A DNA stretch of 64,000 bases from Polluticaenibacter yanchengensis (GCA_027854065.1 JAQGEF010000005.1:186001-250000); one strand, 5' to 3'. Shown: positions 36,638-45,684, counted from the first letter of the stretch. Numbers and translations are program-made. Notes: generated from the sequence alone by a model not told the origin.

Positions 36638-36652
36638 CTGACAATTCGTCAG
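36638..36652. promoter_or_regulatory. Palindrome upstream of the miaB promoter box
   Basis: CTGAC-AATTC-GTCAG has perfect 5-bp arms. It ends 8 bp before the TATATTTG box of miaB, where a regulator could contact RNA polymerase. No known binding site was matched. Confidence 0.4.
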
Positions 36653-36660
36653 AAATTGAA

Positions 36661-36668
36661 TATATTTG
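36661..36668 (+). promoter_or_regulatory. Candidate -7 promoter box of miaB
   Basis: TATATTTG lies 21-28 bp before the ATG at 36689. It falls inside the longer open frame beginning at 36635, which argues that this earlier start is not used. Confidence 0.55.
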
Positions 36669-36688
36669 CAGTTCATATTTTTTTGACA

Positions 36689-38146
36689 ATGGTTGAAATA
36701 CTTGATAACGAACTTAAAGGCCTTACCGGTAACAAAACACACGACGAAGCCCGCCAGGGCGAAGCTTTTGCACCGGCTGCCGATTTACCCAATATTTTTA
36801 AGAAACGTTTTTATATAGAAAGTTATGGCTGTGCCATGAACTTTGCAGATAGCGAGGTAATCGCCTCTATCCTGCAAAACGAAGGTTTTGGCGCTACCCG
36901 GAATACAGAAGAAGCGGATCTGATTTTTATAAATACCTGCAGCATCCGCGAAAAAGCTGAGCAAACCATCCGCAAACGTTTAAGCGAACTGAAAAAAGTT
37001 AAAAAAACAAATCCCGGTTTATTGGTAGGTGTTTTAGGTTGTATGGCAGAACGTCTGAAATCAAAATTGATTGAAGAAGAAAAACTGGTGGATATTGTTG
37101 TAGGCCCGGATGCTTACAGGACCATTCCGCAACTTATTGAAGAAGCTGAAACCGGCCAGAAAGCTGTCAACGTTTTATTGAGCCGTGAGGAAACTTATGC
37201 CGATATCAGCCCTATTCGTTTAAATAGTAACGGCGTTACCTCTTTTGTAAGTATTATGCGTGGTTGCAACAATATGTGCAGTTTCTGCGTAGTGCCGTTT
37301 ACAAGAGGCAGGGAAAGAAGCCGCCCGGCAGACAGTATCATAGCGGAATGTATCGAGTTGTACGAACAAGGGTATAAAGAAATTACATTATTAGGACAAA
37401 ATGTTGACAGTTATCACTTTATACCGGTTAATGGCAATGATAGTGAAGCAGTAAGTTTTGCCAGATTAATGGAACGTGTCGCCTTAATTTCCCCGGATTT
37501 GCGGGTACGTTTCAGCACTTCGCATCCTAAAGATATTACCGACGAAGTACTGTACACCATGGCTAAGTACGAAAATATTTGTAATTACATACACTTACCG
37601 GTTCAAAGCGGCAATACCCGCGTATTACAAATGATGAACCGTACCTATACCCGTGAGTGGTACAAAGCAAAAGTGGACAGGATCAGGGAGATTTTACCGG
37701 ACTGCGGTATTTCATCTGATATCATTGCCGGTTTTTGTACCGAAACCGAAAAAGAACACCAGGATACTTTAAGCATTATCGAATATAGTCAGTTCGACTT
37801 AAGTTATATGTACTTCTATAGCGAACGTCCGGGCACTTTAGCAGCTCGCCGTTATCCGGATGATATACCATTAGAAGTAAAAAAACGTCGCCTTGCTGAA
37901 ATTATTGAACTTCAGAATGAGATTTCTTACCAAAGCAATATTAAAGACCTTGGCAAAGTATTTAAAGTTTTAATTGAAGGTAACAGTAAGAAAAATGAGA
38001 ACGAATGGATGGGACGTAACAGCGCCAGCAAAGTGTTGGTCTTCCCTAAAGGAGATTATAATTTACAAAAAGGCGATTATGTAAATGTACGGGTAACAGA
38101 TTGTTCCAAAGGTACATTAATAGGTAAAGTAGAATCACTTAATTAA
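36689..38146 (+). CDS. miaB: tRNA-2-methylthio-N6-dimethylallyladenosine synthase
   Basis: A 485-residue radical SAM methylthiotransferase that adds the 2-methylthio group to N6-isopentenyl-adenosine-37 of tRNAs. The N-terminal UPF0004 domain has three cysteines for the auxiliary iron-sulfur cluster ([36 protein letters not shown]). The radical SAM motif is [22 protein letters not shown]. The C-terminus is a TRAM domain ([17 protein letters not shown] to the end). The start at 36689 follows a TATATTTG box, and an upstream extension of 18 residues would overlap the promoter. A sigma-54 activator gene lies 60 bp downstream. Confidence 0.96.
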   Translation: MVEILDNELKGLTGNKTHDEARQGEAFAPAADLPNIFKKRFYIESYGCAMNFADSEVIASILQNEGFGATRNTEEADLIFINTCSIREKAEQTIRKRLSELKKVKKTNPGLLVGVLGCMAERLKSKLIEEEKLVDIVVGPDAYRTIPQLIEEAETGQKAVNVLLSREETYADISPIRLNSNGVTSFVSIMRGCNNMCSFCVVPFTRGRERSRPADSIIAECIELYEQGYKEITLLGQNVDSYHFIPVNGNDSEAVSFARLMERVALISPDLRVRFSTSHPKDITDEVLYTMAKYENICNYIHLPVQSGNTRVLQMMNRTYTREWYKAKVDRIREILPDCGISSDIIAGFCTETEKEHQDTLSIIEYSQFDLSYMYFYSERPGTLAARRYPDDIPLEVKKRRLAEIIELQNEISYQSNIKDLGKVFKVLIEGNSKKNENEWMGRNSASKVLVFPKGDYNLQKGDYVNVRVTDCSKGTLIGKVESLN

Positions 38147-38206
38147 ATGACTATAGATACTTTATGGAAAATACATAAAGTGTTTATTCAAATATAAATC
38201 TGCGAA

Positions 38207-39517
38207 ATGACAGACATTCAGGCCATTAAAAACAGATTTGGTATAATAGGAAATTCACCTTTATTGAACCATGCTTTAAATGTAGCGGTACAAGTGGCCG
38301 GTACAGATTTAAGCGTATTGATAAACGGTGAAAGCGGCGTTGGTAAAGAAGTTTTTTCGCAAATTATCCATTCTCTTTCTGCCAGAAAGCATAATAATTT
38401 TATTGCCGTAAACTGTGGCGCTATTCCAGAAGGAACGATCGACAGTGAATTATTCGGACATGAAAAAGGCGCTTTCACCGGTGCAGCAGACAGCCGGAAA
38501 GGTTATTTTGAAACGGTGAATGGCGGTACCATTTTTTTAGATGAAATTGGTGAAATGCCTTTAGGCACCCAGGCCCGTTTGCTGCGCGTATTGGAAAGCG
38601 GAGAATACATACGTGTCGGCTCCTCCAAAGTACAAAAAACAGATGTTCGTGTAATAGCAGCCACTAACCGCGATTTGCTGGAGCAGGCCAATGCAGGCAA
38701 ATTCCGCCTGGACCTGTACTACCGTTTAAACTCAGTGCCTATCCGCATCCCGGCATTGCGCGACAGGAAAGAGGATATTCCGATTATGTTCCGCAAATTC
38801 GTCATTGATTTTGCCGAGCGTTATAAAACCACGCCTGTTCAGTTAAATGAGGATGCGAAGACCATGCTGATGAATTATCCATGGCGGGGAAATGTGCGCG
38901 AACTTAAAAATATAGCAGAACAGATAAGCGTCCTAAGCCGGGAGAAATTAGTAACAGCCAGTGACTTACAGCAATTCCTTAGCGAAAACCCTTCTAACCT
39001 GCCGGTACTGGCAGGGGCCGTAAACACCAGTGCAGGTAATGGTTATGTGAGTGAAACTACTTTTGCTACTGAGCGCGATATCCTGTACAAGTTCATTTTC
39101 GATATGAAAAAGGACCTGAACGAATTAAAACGCATGTTTGTAGAGTTGGTGCAAAACCCAGGTTCGGTAAAAAATGCCGCTTCGTTCATGAATGAGAACT
39201 TTATAGACGAGCATCCTTTAGAAGCAGCCATTCAACGGCCGGCCATCAATGCAGGCAGTTCACCAACCGTGCAACCGGCGCAACCTTTTATCATACATAA
39301 CAGCAGTAGCAGTAATACGATTACGAGCAAGCCAGCTGATTACGACGATCACGAGCATGTAGAAGAGTCCCTGAACCTGATGGATATGGAAAAAGACCTG
39401 ATTATTAAGGCATTAAAAAAGCATAAAAGTAAACGGAAAGATGCTGCTTTAGACCTTGGTATCAGCGAACGGACGCTTTACAGGAAATTAAAGGAATACG
39501 ATATTGAGGATATGTAA
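38207..39517 (+). CDS. Sigma-54 interacting transcriptional activator without receiver domain
   Basis: A 436-residue protein made of an AAA+ domain and a Fis-type helix-turn-helix. Walker A is GESGVGKE at 41-48, the sigma-54 contact loop is GAFTGA at 88-93, Walker B is GGTIFLDEIGEM from 106, and the arginine-finger region is YYRLNSVPIRIPALRDR. The C-terminus, DAALDLGISERTLYRKLKEY, is the DNA-binding helix-turn-helix. It lacks the N-terminal receiver or sensory domain usual in NtrC-like proteins: the AAA+ domain begins about residue 13. A long linker (270-390) separates the domains. Its signal and targets are not evident. It lies 60 bp after miaB. Confidence 0.92.
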   Translation: MTDIQAIKNRFGIIGNSPLLNHALNVAVQVAGTDLSVLINGESGVGKEVFSQIIHSLSARKHNNFIAVNCGAIPEGTIDSELFGHEKGAFTGAADSRKGYFETVNGGTIFLDEIGEMPLGTQARLLRVLESGEYIRVGSSKVQKTDVRVIAATNRDLLEQANAGKFRLDLYYRLNSVPIRIPALRDRKEDIPIMFRKFVIDFAERYKTTPVQLNEDAKTMLMNYPWRGNVRELKNIAEQISVLSREKLVTASDLQQFLSENPSNLPVLAGAVNTSAGNGYVSETTFATERDILYKFIFDMKKDLNELKRMFVELVQNPGSVKNAASFMNENFIDEHPLEAAIQRPAINAGSSPTVQPAQPFIIHNSSSSNTITSKPADYDDHEHVEESLNLMDMEKDLIIKALKKHKSKRKDAALDLGISERTLYRKLKEYDIEDM

Positions 39518-39598
39518 TATCATTGATATACTTTAAGTTATAAAAATTATTTAAAGTACTATATGGGGCTGTCAGCAATGATATTTCATTCAACTTTT
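39518..39598. other. Spacer after the sigma-54 activator gene
   Basis: An AT-rich stretch before the GC-rich element at 39599. Together with 39731-39927 it forms the 410-bp spacer before lptE. No gene or RNA was recognised in the AT-rich parts. Confidence 0.4.
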
Positions 39599-39730
39599 GT
39601 CCGGGCTAATGTGGGGTGCCGTCCCGTGCGGTTACAAAATAAGCCAATATTCTTTAGAAATTTCAGGCTGTTAGATAACACCGAACGGGACCGTCGCTTA
39701 AGCGCCGCCCACTATATCCCGCAGCCTTTG
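39599..39730. repeat. GC-rich dispersed element, family C, copy 1
   Basis: From GTCCGGGCTAATGTGGGGTG to CCCACTATATCCCGCAGCCT. The inverted pair GTCCCGTGCGGTT / AACACCGAACGGGAC lies inside. Start and end blocks recur at 47938-48022, and the complementary start (AAGGGCTGCGG) is found at 57211. Confidence 0.7.
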
Positions 39731-39927
39731 AACATCTGAAATTTTATTCAACAATCCAATTATAAGAAACTCCTAACAATACGAATGATATGGAGGGAAT
39801 AAATTTGAGTAAGTTTGTTTAGGTAATAAATAGGTTTTGATAACAAATCACCAGTAATATCAATCCATTACATTACCGGACTAAGAAAAGAAGCAATTAA
39901 AGTTTATAAATAATTATAATTTACAAA

Positions 39928-40449
39928 ATGTTGGCATCATTGCACAGGCGACAAAGTGTTTTAATGATATTGATTGGTTTAGTCACCATCTTCTTATCAG
40001 GTTGCAAGATATATACCTTTAAAGATATCAGTATCCCGGCAGAGATTAAAACGGTAAAACTTCGTTTAATTGAAAACAGGGCCCGCTATATCAATCCATT
40101 GCTGGCACCAACCCTTACCAATCGTTTACAGGAGAAAATTGTAGGCCAGACAAAGCTAAACCGGGTGGAAGGTGATGATGCGGACTGGTTAATAACAGGA
40201 ACAATTACCGATTACTCTGTCACCACTTCCGGCATTGCCAACCAGGCAGCCAGCCTGAACCAGTTAAATGTCACCGTACAGATAAAATTAAAGGATAACG
40301 TGAACCAGAAAGAAGAGGAATATTCTGTCAACAAAATGTTCTCTTTTGCCGCCAGTTTATCTTTGGACCAGGCAGAAGCCTCTTTAAATGAGGAAATCAT
40401 TAAGGGTTTGACCGATGAAGTTTTCAACAGATTATTTTCCAATTGGTAA
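39928..40449 (+). CDS. lptE: LptE-like lipopolysaccharide assembly lipoprotein
   Basis: A 173-residue lipoprotein with lipobox FLSGC at Cys26. The mature segment KIYTFKDISIPAEIKTVKLRLIENRARYINPLLAPTLTNRLQEKI fits the Bacteroidota LptE-type family. LptE pairs with LptD in the outer membrane to insert lipopolysaccharide. It starts a row with a TPR-like gene and secG on the same strand (gaps 20 bp and 7 bp), so these three are one transcription unit. The assignment is on family pattern and context. Confidence 0.78.
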   Translation: MLASLHRRQSVLMILIGLVTIFLSGCKIYTFKDISIPAEIKTVKLRLIENRARYINPLLAPTLTNRLQEKIVGQTKLNRVEGDDADWLITGTITDYSVTTSGIANQAASLNQLNVTVQIKLKDNVNQKEEEYSVNKMFSFAASLSLDQAEASLNEEIIKGLTDEVFNRLFSNW

Positions 40450-40469
40450 TTGTATTATTTTAGCAACCA

Positions 40470-41411
40470 ATGAACAGCGTATTACAAGAAATAAAAAGTA
40501 CATTTCATCTGCAAATGACAGATTCTTTTGAAGCTGTTGATTTTGGTGAAGAAATGCGTGACTTGCTTAAGGAATACCCATGGTTTGGCCTGGGATGGCT
40601 GACAATAGCCACCGAATCAGATATTAAGATCCAGCAAAAAGCCAATCTTTGGTACAACAATTCATTTTTACTGAATAGTTTGTTGCAAGGCTCAGAAAGT
40701 TCTGAAAACTGGCTAAAAGAAGCACTGCTGGACCTGGATACTTTGCCATTGGTAGAGAAAGAAGAAGCGGATTTAAACGAAGCAATAGAAGAAATAGAAT
40801 TAAAAACCGAAATCGCACCGGAATTACCGGAAACATTCAATGAAGAATTGACTGCTGCTGGTGTGAATAACAAAGCAACAGAGCCGGGTACAATAATAAC
40901 GGAAGCAATAATTGAAGCCGGGGAAATACAGCCCCAGCAGCAAGAAATGCCTGATGAAACAGCGCTTAATCCGCTCAGTGAAACGGCTGAAAAGATTCTC
41001 GCCACCCTGCAGAGCATCAATTTAGAAGATGATGAAAATGCCGCCAAACAAAAGCTATCTTATGAAACCTACCATATTATAGATTATTTTGCCAGCCAGG
41101 GTATAGAGATCACCGCTGAAGACCTGAACAAAGATAGTTTTGGCAAACAGGTAAAAAGTTTTACGCAGTGGCTGAAAACAACAAAAAAGATTGTTCAGAA
41201 CGCCTATAACGAAGGGCCGATTGACCCATTGGTAGAGGCGCAGGCAAAAGCGTCTTTATCAGAAAAAGAAGTTTTAACCGAAGCAATGGCACAGGTTTTA
41301 GTAAAACAGGGAAAAAATCGTAAAGCAATAGAGCTTTATGGAAAATTAATCTTGTTATATCCTGAAAAATCCCATTACTTTGCAAACCGTATAAAAGAAA
41401 TTAACGAATAA
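40470..41411 (+). CDS. Hypothetical protein with C-terminal TPR-like repeat
   Basis: A 313-residue acidic cytoplasmic-type protein with no signal peptide. The N-terminal part (EYPWFGLGWLTIATESDIKIQQKANLWYNN) is globular. A long stretch rich in Glu, Ala and Leu (about 90-175) looks unstructured. The C-terminus (EAMAQVLVKQGKNRKAIELYGKLILLYPEKSHYFANRIKEI) is a TPR pair. It lies between lptE and secG, 20 bp and 7 bp away. Its function is unknown, and the position suggests an envelope-linked role. Confidence 0.75.
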   Translation: MNSVLQEIKSTFHLQMTDSFEAVDFGEEMRDLLKEYPWFGLGWLTIATESDIKIQQKANLWYNNSFLLNSLLQGSESSENWLKEALLDLDTLPLVEKEEADLNEAIEEIELKTEIAPELPETFNEELTAAGVNNKATEPGTIITEAIIEAGEIQPQQQEMPDETALNPLSETAEKILATLQSINLEDDENAAKQKLSYETYHIIDYFASQGIEITAEDLNKDSFGKQVKSFTQWLKTTKKIVQNAYNEGPIDPLVEAQAKASLSEKEVLTEAMAQVLVKQGKNRKAIELYGKLILLYPEKSHYFANRIKEINE

Positions 41412-41418
41412 ACTGATT

Positions 41419-41787
41419 ATGGTTATTTTATTTTTAGTATTAATAGTAATTGCTTGTTTAATCTTAGGTTTTGTTATCTTAATTCAAAATCCTAAAGGTG
41501 GTGGTTTAAGCGGCAGCATGGCTGGTATTGGTAACCAGTTCATGGGTGTTGACCAAACGAATAAAGTATTGGATAAAGCTACATGGATCTTCGTAACAAT
41601 TATTGCATTGTTATGTATCAGTAGCTCTGTATTTATAAAAGACGGAACATCTAAATCCGGTAAAAGCACTTTAGATAACATTCCTACTACAGGTGCAGGC
41701 GTTACTGCTCCGGCGGCGGCCCCTGAAGCACCGGCAAATACAGTTGACACAAATGGTCAACCGGTAAGTACAACGCCAACTAAATAA
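41419..41787 (+). CDS. secG: Preprotein translocase subunit SecG
   Basis: A 122-residue protein with two transmembrane helices (residues 2-22 and 52-70) joined by the conserved loop VILIQNPKGGGLSGSMAG, the SecG signature. The C-terminus is a Pro/Ala/Thr-rich extension common in Bacteroidota SecG. It stabilises SecYEG-driven export. It is the third gene of the lptE unit and is followed by a strong hairpin terminator. Confidence 0.95.
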   Translation: MVILFLVLIVIACLILGFVILIQNPKGGGLSGSMAGIGNQFMGVDQTNKVLDKATWIFVTIIALLCISSSVFIKDGTSKSGKSTLDNIPTTGAGVTAPAAAPEAPANTVDTNGQPVSTTPTK

Positions 41788-41811
41788 TATTTCTACAATA
41801 TTTAACGATAC

Positions 41812-41838
41812 TAAAGGTTGCTAATAGAGCAACCTTTT
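41812..41838 (+). terminator. Terminator after secG
   Basis: AAAGGTTGCT and AGCAACCTTTT form a 10-bp stem with a 5-nt loop and a T run, 24 bp after the secG stop codon. Confidence 0.88.
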
Positions 41839-41879
41839 CGTGTTTAAACTATCTTAGTCTTTAATAAAGCTCCTGATTA

Positions 41880-43163
41880 ATGCCTGTTAGAATCTTCATT
41901 ATAATATTTACCTTCATATCGGTATATACAAGTGCACAACCGTTTTATATTAAAGACAGCATCCGGTCGGATAAGGCGAGGAAAGAAGTTCAGGATAAAC
42001 TATATACCAATATAAAAACGTTTTCAAACTACCTGGACACTTTCAAATTCTCCAACGATGAAGAGCAATTGGAAATGCTGGAACTGATGCTTTGGGAGAT
42101 TAACCAATACAGCATCAATAATCCATCTATAGAACGCGGCATTACAGAGTTGATGAAAAATTACGAGGTACTTCCACCCTATTTCCAGACAACAATGCTG
42201 GAACTGGTGTATGGATTATACCCTGAACAATTTTATTCCCGGATTTATAAGCTGGTGCCCAAACTGAAGACCACCCGCGATTTCGCCATCGCTGCCAGGT
42301 ATCTCTTTAATCAAAAGCCAACTAAAGAGAATTATGAATATATTACTGAAGCCGGTAAAAATTTAACGACCAATCCGCGCCAGCAATGGCAACTTAAGAC
42401 TTTATTGAAAAACCTTACAGATACCGGCAACATCATCCTGCCCGACTTAGATAGTTTGTTTGCATGGCAGCGGACGCATGGCTTTAAAGTGATCTACAGT
42501 TTCCAGCGTAAGAACAGGCGATACCCGGGCATGGCTGTTCTGCAGAATAATGATGGCAGTTTTTACCAGGACTCCGGCAACCAGGTTGCGGTATTTCCCC
42601 AGTTGGCAAAAGCAGCTTCAGGATTACCTTATTTTGTAACGAACGGCAATACGCCGCAAGGCATTTATTCCATTAAGGGAACGGCGATATCCCGCAATAC
42701 GTTCCTGGGGCCAACACCAAATATACAGGCCAAAATGATGTATGAAGTGGACCGTCAAACCTTTTCTCACGATATTTATTGTTTATCGGATCTGGATTCA
42801 TCGGAATATTTCTACAGGCGGTTTGTGCCGCAAAACTGGCAGAACTGGAACGGCTTAATGGAAGCTTTCGATGCAGGTAAAATCGGTCGTTCGGAAATTA
42901 TTATTCATGGTTCTGTTATGGACAGAAGATGGAGTGCCGGTAAGACTTATGCACCTTATATACCAACGCTGGGTTGCATTACCGGGCTTGAGATATGGGA
43001 TGAGCATTCCGGAAAACTTATTACAAGTACGCAACTGGACCTGGTCAATGCATTTACAGCATCGCCTGATCCCAGGGGATTTTTAATAGTAATAGACCTG
43101 GACAATAAAGAAGCGCCGGTCAACTTTGCAGAATTAATGCAGCTCATTAATAAAAATAAGTAA
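41880..43163 (+). CDS. Secreted protein with atypical L,D-transpeptidase-like C-terminal domain
   Basis: A 427-residue protein with a signal peptide (MPVRIFIIIFTFISVYTSAQ) and a helical N-terminal half (30-200). The C-terminal half has the pattern of a YkuD fold: TPQGIYSIKG, IIIHGSVMDRR, then IPTLGCITGLEIWD about 20 residues on. The HG...GC arrangement places a candidate catalytic Cys in TLGCIT. The usual S-x-G-C-h-R is changed, with no arginine after the cysteine. If active, it would cross-link peptidoglycan or attach proteins to it. It lies between secG and the convergent clpP genes, with its own terminator. Confidence 0.6.
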   Translation: MPVRIFIIIFTFISVYTSAQPFYIKDSIRSDKARKEVQDKLYTNIKTFSNYLDTFKFSNDEEQLEMLELMLWEINQYSINNPSIERGITELMKNYEVLPPYFQTTMLELVYGLYPEQFYSRIYKLVPKLKTTRDFAIAARYLFNQKPTKENYEYITEAGKNLTTNPRQQWQLKTLLKNLTDTGNIILPDLDSLFAWQRTHGFKVIYSFQRKNRRYPGMAVLQNNDGSFYQDSGNQVAVFPQLAKAASGLPYFVTNGNTPQGIYSIKGTAISRNTFLGPTPNIQAKMMYEVDRQTFSHDIYCLSDLDSSEYFYRRFVPQNWQNWNGLMEAFDAGKIGRSEIIIHGSVMDRRWSAGKTYAPYIPTLGCITGLEIWDEHSGKLITSTQLDLVNAFTASPDPRGFLIVIDLDNKEAPVNFAELMQLINKNK

Positions 43164-43192
43164 ATAGTTCCATTGATATTTTAATGTTCAAA

Positions 43193-43343
43193 GGCTGCGG
43201 CGGACAGCAGGCGGGCGCGCCTTGCGCCCGGTACGAGCACGTATAAGCCCGGCTACTGGTGTGCGCAACGCGAGTACGTTACCCTGCAGTACGCCGGACT
43301 AATGCCGTACCGTATTACCAATGCTCGTAGCCCCAAATACAAA
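43193..43343 (+). repeat. GC-rich dispersed hairpin repeat, family A, copy 3
   Basis: Reads GGCTGCGGCGGACAGCAGGC, GCGGGCGC ... GCGCCCGG, GAGTACGTTACCCTGCAGTA and AGCCCCAAATACAAA. It is nearly collinear with the copy at 6582-6732 (about 36.6 kb away). It lies 29 bp after the stop codon of the transpeptidase-like gene. Confidence 0.87.
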
Positions 43344-43370
43344 ATGCCCGGCTACAACCGGGCATTTTTA
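43341..43370. terminator. Bidirectional terminator between convergent genes
   Basis: AAAATGCCCGG and CCGGGCATTTTT form an 11-bp stem. It directly follows the family A repeat and lies 20 bp before the clpP stop codon. Confidence 0.88.
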
Positions 43371-43389
43371 TATACAAACAGCAATTGTA

Positions 43390-44022
43390 TTAAATTTTCT
43401 CCAGGATACCGTCCACAATACCATATTCGATGCTTTCTTTGGCATCCATCCAGTAATCGCGGTCAAAATCCTTAAGAATTCTTTCAACAGTCTGCCCTGT
43501 ATTTTGCGCTAATATTTTTGCACCCATTATTTTTGCTTTCTGTATCTGTAGTGCCATAATTTCCAGGTCCGCACTGGTACCACGGCCACCACCACTTGGC
43601 TGATGGATCATTACCTCGCCACTTGGGAAAATAAAACGGCGACCTTTGGTACCACCACTTAATAATATGGATCCCATACTGGCAGCCATACCCATGCACA
43701 CTGTACTTACCGGGCTTTGTATCATTTGCATCGTATCGTAAACAACCATACCACTGGTAACAGAACCACCCGGGCTGCTGATATAAAATGTAATTTCTTT
43801 ACCAGGATCGATCGCATCCAGGTACAATAAACGCGCAGTTATATCCTTGCAGCTTTTATCGTCCACTACGCCCCAAAGAAAAATCTTGCGTTGCTCAATG
43901 AACTTTTTATCGAACTGCCAGCCGCTGAACATTTTCTCCATGTTTATTTCCGGAGTACCTGTTGACGGTTCTTCTTCTTCCTCTTCTTCGTTAAATCTTA
44001 TATTCTTATTATAAATACTCAT
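43390..44022 (-). CDS. clpP: ATP-dependent Clp protease proteolytic subunit (ClpP paralogue 1)
   Basis: A 210-residue serine protease with catalytic Ser115 in GMAASMGS, His140 in VMIHQPSGG and Asp189 in DRDYWMDA. The N-terminus has an acidic run (NEEEEEEE), and the oligomer-forming SSPGGSVTSG region is intact. It degrades proteins delivered by a Clp ATPase such as ClpX. It lies 26 bp after a second clpP gene on the same strand, so both are co-transcribed. No clpX gene lies next to them. The two subunits could form a mixed tetradecamer, as proposed for other ClpP1/ClpP2 systems. Confidence 0.93.
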   Translation of the reverse strand: MSIYNKNIRFNEEEEEEEPSTGTPEINMEKMFSGWQFDKKFIEQRKIFLWGVVDDKSCKDITARLLYLDAIDPGKEITFYISSPGGSVTSGMVVYDTMQMIQSPVSTVCMGMAASMGSILLSGGTKGRRFIFPSGEVMIHQPSGGGRGTSADLEIMALQIQKAKIMGAKILAQNTGQTVERILKDFDRDYWMDAKESIEYGIVDGILEKI

Positions 44023-44048
44023 GTTGTTATATTTTAATTGTACCGGAA

Positions 44049-44786
44049 TTATTTTTTAGCTTTTCTTGGGTTGGTAATTAATACTTCATCCACTAATCCA
44101 TATTCTTTTGCTTCAGGGGCCGTTAACCACTTGTCACGGTTGCTATCAATAGCGATCTGCTCTGCGGTCTGACCGCTGTGATACGCTAAAATATCATATA
44201 ATTCCTGCTTTAATTTTCTTACTTCATTCACCGTGATCTCTATATCAGAAGCCTGTCCCATAGCACCGGCGCTTGGCTGGTGGATCATGATACGGCTATG
44301 TTGCAAAGCAGTCCTTTTACCTTCGGTACCGGCAGCCATTAATACGGCGCCCATACTGGCAGCGATACCTGTACAAATAGTACTAACGTCCGGTGTAATG
44401 AATTGCATGGTATCGTACATACCTAAACCGGCATACACGCTGCCACCCGGGCTGTTGATGTACATCTGGATATCCCTGGTACGTTCTGTACTTTCCAAAA
44501 ACAATAACTGAGCGGTAACAATATTTGCCACTTCGTCAGTAATAGGATATCCCAGGAATATGATCCTGTCCATCATTAAGCGGCTGTAAACATCCATTAC
44601 GGCAATGTTCATTGGTCGCTCTTCTATAATATTTGGTGTTAAAGATGTTATATTAGGAACACCACCGAAACCTGGAACTGACTGTACCGCCTTTGGTGCA
44701 CTATGTTTCATATAACTATCCAAAGTATTGCTACTAATGCCGCGATGTTTTACCGCATATCTCTCAAATTCTTTTCCAAACTCCAT
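44049..44786 (-). CDS. clpP: ATP-dependent Clp protease proteolytic subunit (ClpP paralogue 2)
   Basis: A 245-residue ClpP with Ser144 in GIAASMGA, His169 in IMIHQPSAG and Asp218 in NRDKWLTAPEA. It has a 35-residue N-terminal extension before the ClpP core, consistent with a processed propeptide (VQSVPGFGGVPNITSLTPNIIEERP). The motif NSPGGSVYAGLGMYDTMQFI follows the standard family more closely than paralogue 1. It heads the pair, with a 395-bp spacer upstream that probably holds the promoter. Confidence 0.95.
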   Translation of the reverse strand: MEFGKEFERYAVKHRGISSNTLDSYMKHSAPKAVQSVPGFGGVPNITSLTPNIIEERPMNIAVMDVYSRLMMDRIIFLGYPITDEVANIVTAQLLFLESTERTRDIQMYINSPGGSVYAGLGMYDTMQFITPDVSTICTGIAASMGAVLMAAGTEGKRTALQHSRIMIHQPSAGAMGQASDIEITVNEVRKLKQELYDILAYHSGQTAEQIAIDSNRDKWLTAPEAKEYGLVDEVLITNPRKAKK

Positions 44787-45181
44787 ATATGTGATTTTTC
44801 TTTTTGCTTATTAATTTAAATTGATTCTATTGCACCGGCAATATAAGTGTATTTATGCTTTCAAATATTATGCAATTGAAAAAAACGGACAAATTGACAT
44901 AAAAAAACAGGTGAAACTCCGGAGTGAATATGCTTGAAATTATTTTTCGTGATAACTTAGTATAAAGCAATCGTTTGCATTAATTTAAAAAATATCTAAC
45001 AATATCCTCTCAATAAACAGCGTTTTAAAATATATTCAAGCACATTAATGGTATTTGGGAAAATATTGAAATATGAAAAAATGTGGATAACTTTAATAAG
45101 TTGCACTGCATCTGTTAAGATTATATTAAATAACTTTAACGGAAATTAATTTCTTCCCTATTAAAAAAGAGAGAAAATATA
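44787..45181. other. Divergent promoter region between clpP and a TPR gene
   Basis: AT-rich, without a credible gene. Short runs such as TTTAAAAAATATC and TAAATAACTTTAACGG are typical of promoter DNA, but no complete TTG-N19-TAnnTTTG promoter was found. No RNA was recognised. Confidence 0.4.
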
Positions 45182-45640
45182 ATGAAAAATATTTCTATCA
45201 TTTTAACCTTCGTAATAGCATTCACATTGCTTACTGGTTACAGTGCTACGGCTAAAAATATAAACGACAACGATTCTTCAGCGATAAACATGGCTGAGAG
45301 TAATAAACTGTTAAGTGACTCTATTATAAACGCACAATCACTCTTCGAAAAGAAACAGTACAAAAATGCTGCCAAAATTTACAACGCTCTTTTTAAAAAT
45401 ACCAGCAGTTATTTTACCATCATCCACGGTATAAACGCAGTAATATGCAACACCAAAATAGGAAACTTTGATTTAGCATTTAAATACCTGAATAAACTGG
45501 TAAAAGAATGCGGATTCTCAAATATCTACCTGCATAAAGATGCTGCCGCATTAAGCAAACTACAGGCAGATAACAGGTGGAAAGATATTTTGGAAGCAGT
45601 GGACCATAATCTTAATGCTTTTACAATATCACATAATTAA
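45182..45640 (+). CDS. Small secreted TPR-like protein
   Basis: A 152-residue protein with a signal peptide (MKNISIILTFVIAFTLLTGYSATAKN). It has two TPR-like helix pairs: residues 44-72 (IINAQSLFEKKQYKNAAKIYNALF) and 80-105 (GINAVICNTKIGNFDLAFKYLNKLV). The ending, SKLQADNRWKDILEAVDHN, is seen in Bacteroidota proteins of this kind. A short repeat domain like this often mediates protein contact in the periplasm. Its function is unknown. It is followed by a bidirectional terminator and the convergent etfA gene. Confidence 0.7.
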   Translation: MKNISIILTFVIAFTLLTGYSATAKNINDNDSSAINMAESNKLLSDSIINAQSLFEKKQYKNAAKIYNALFKNTSSYFTIIHGINAVICNTKIGNFDLAFKYLNKLVKECGFSNIYLHKDAAALSKLQADNRWKDILEAVDHNLNAFTISHN

Positions 45641-45684
45641 AAATACCTTGTAGAAGGTTACCATATTTAGGTTTAAGGGGGAAC

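Noticed and set aside
36635..36688. Upstream start for miaB at 36635
   Set aside because: The extension overlaps a TATATTTG promoter box and a palindrome, and gives residues unlike MiaB N-termini.
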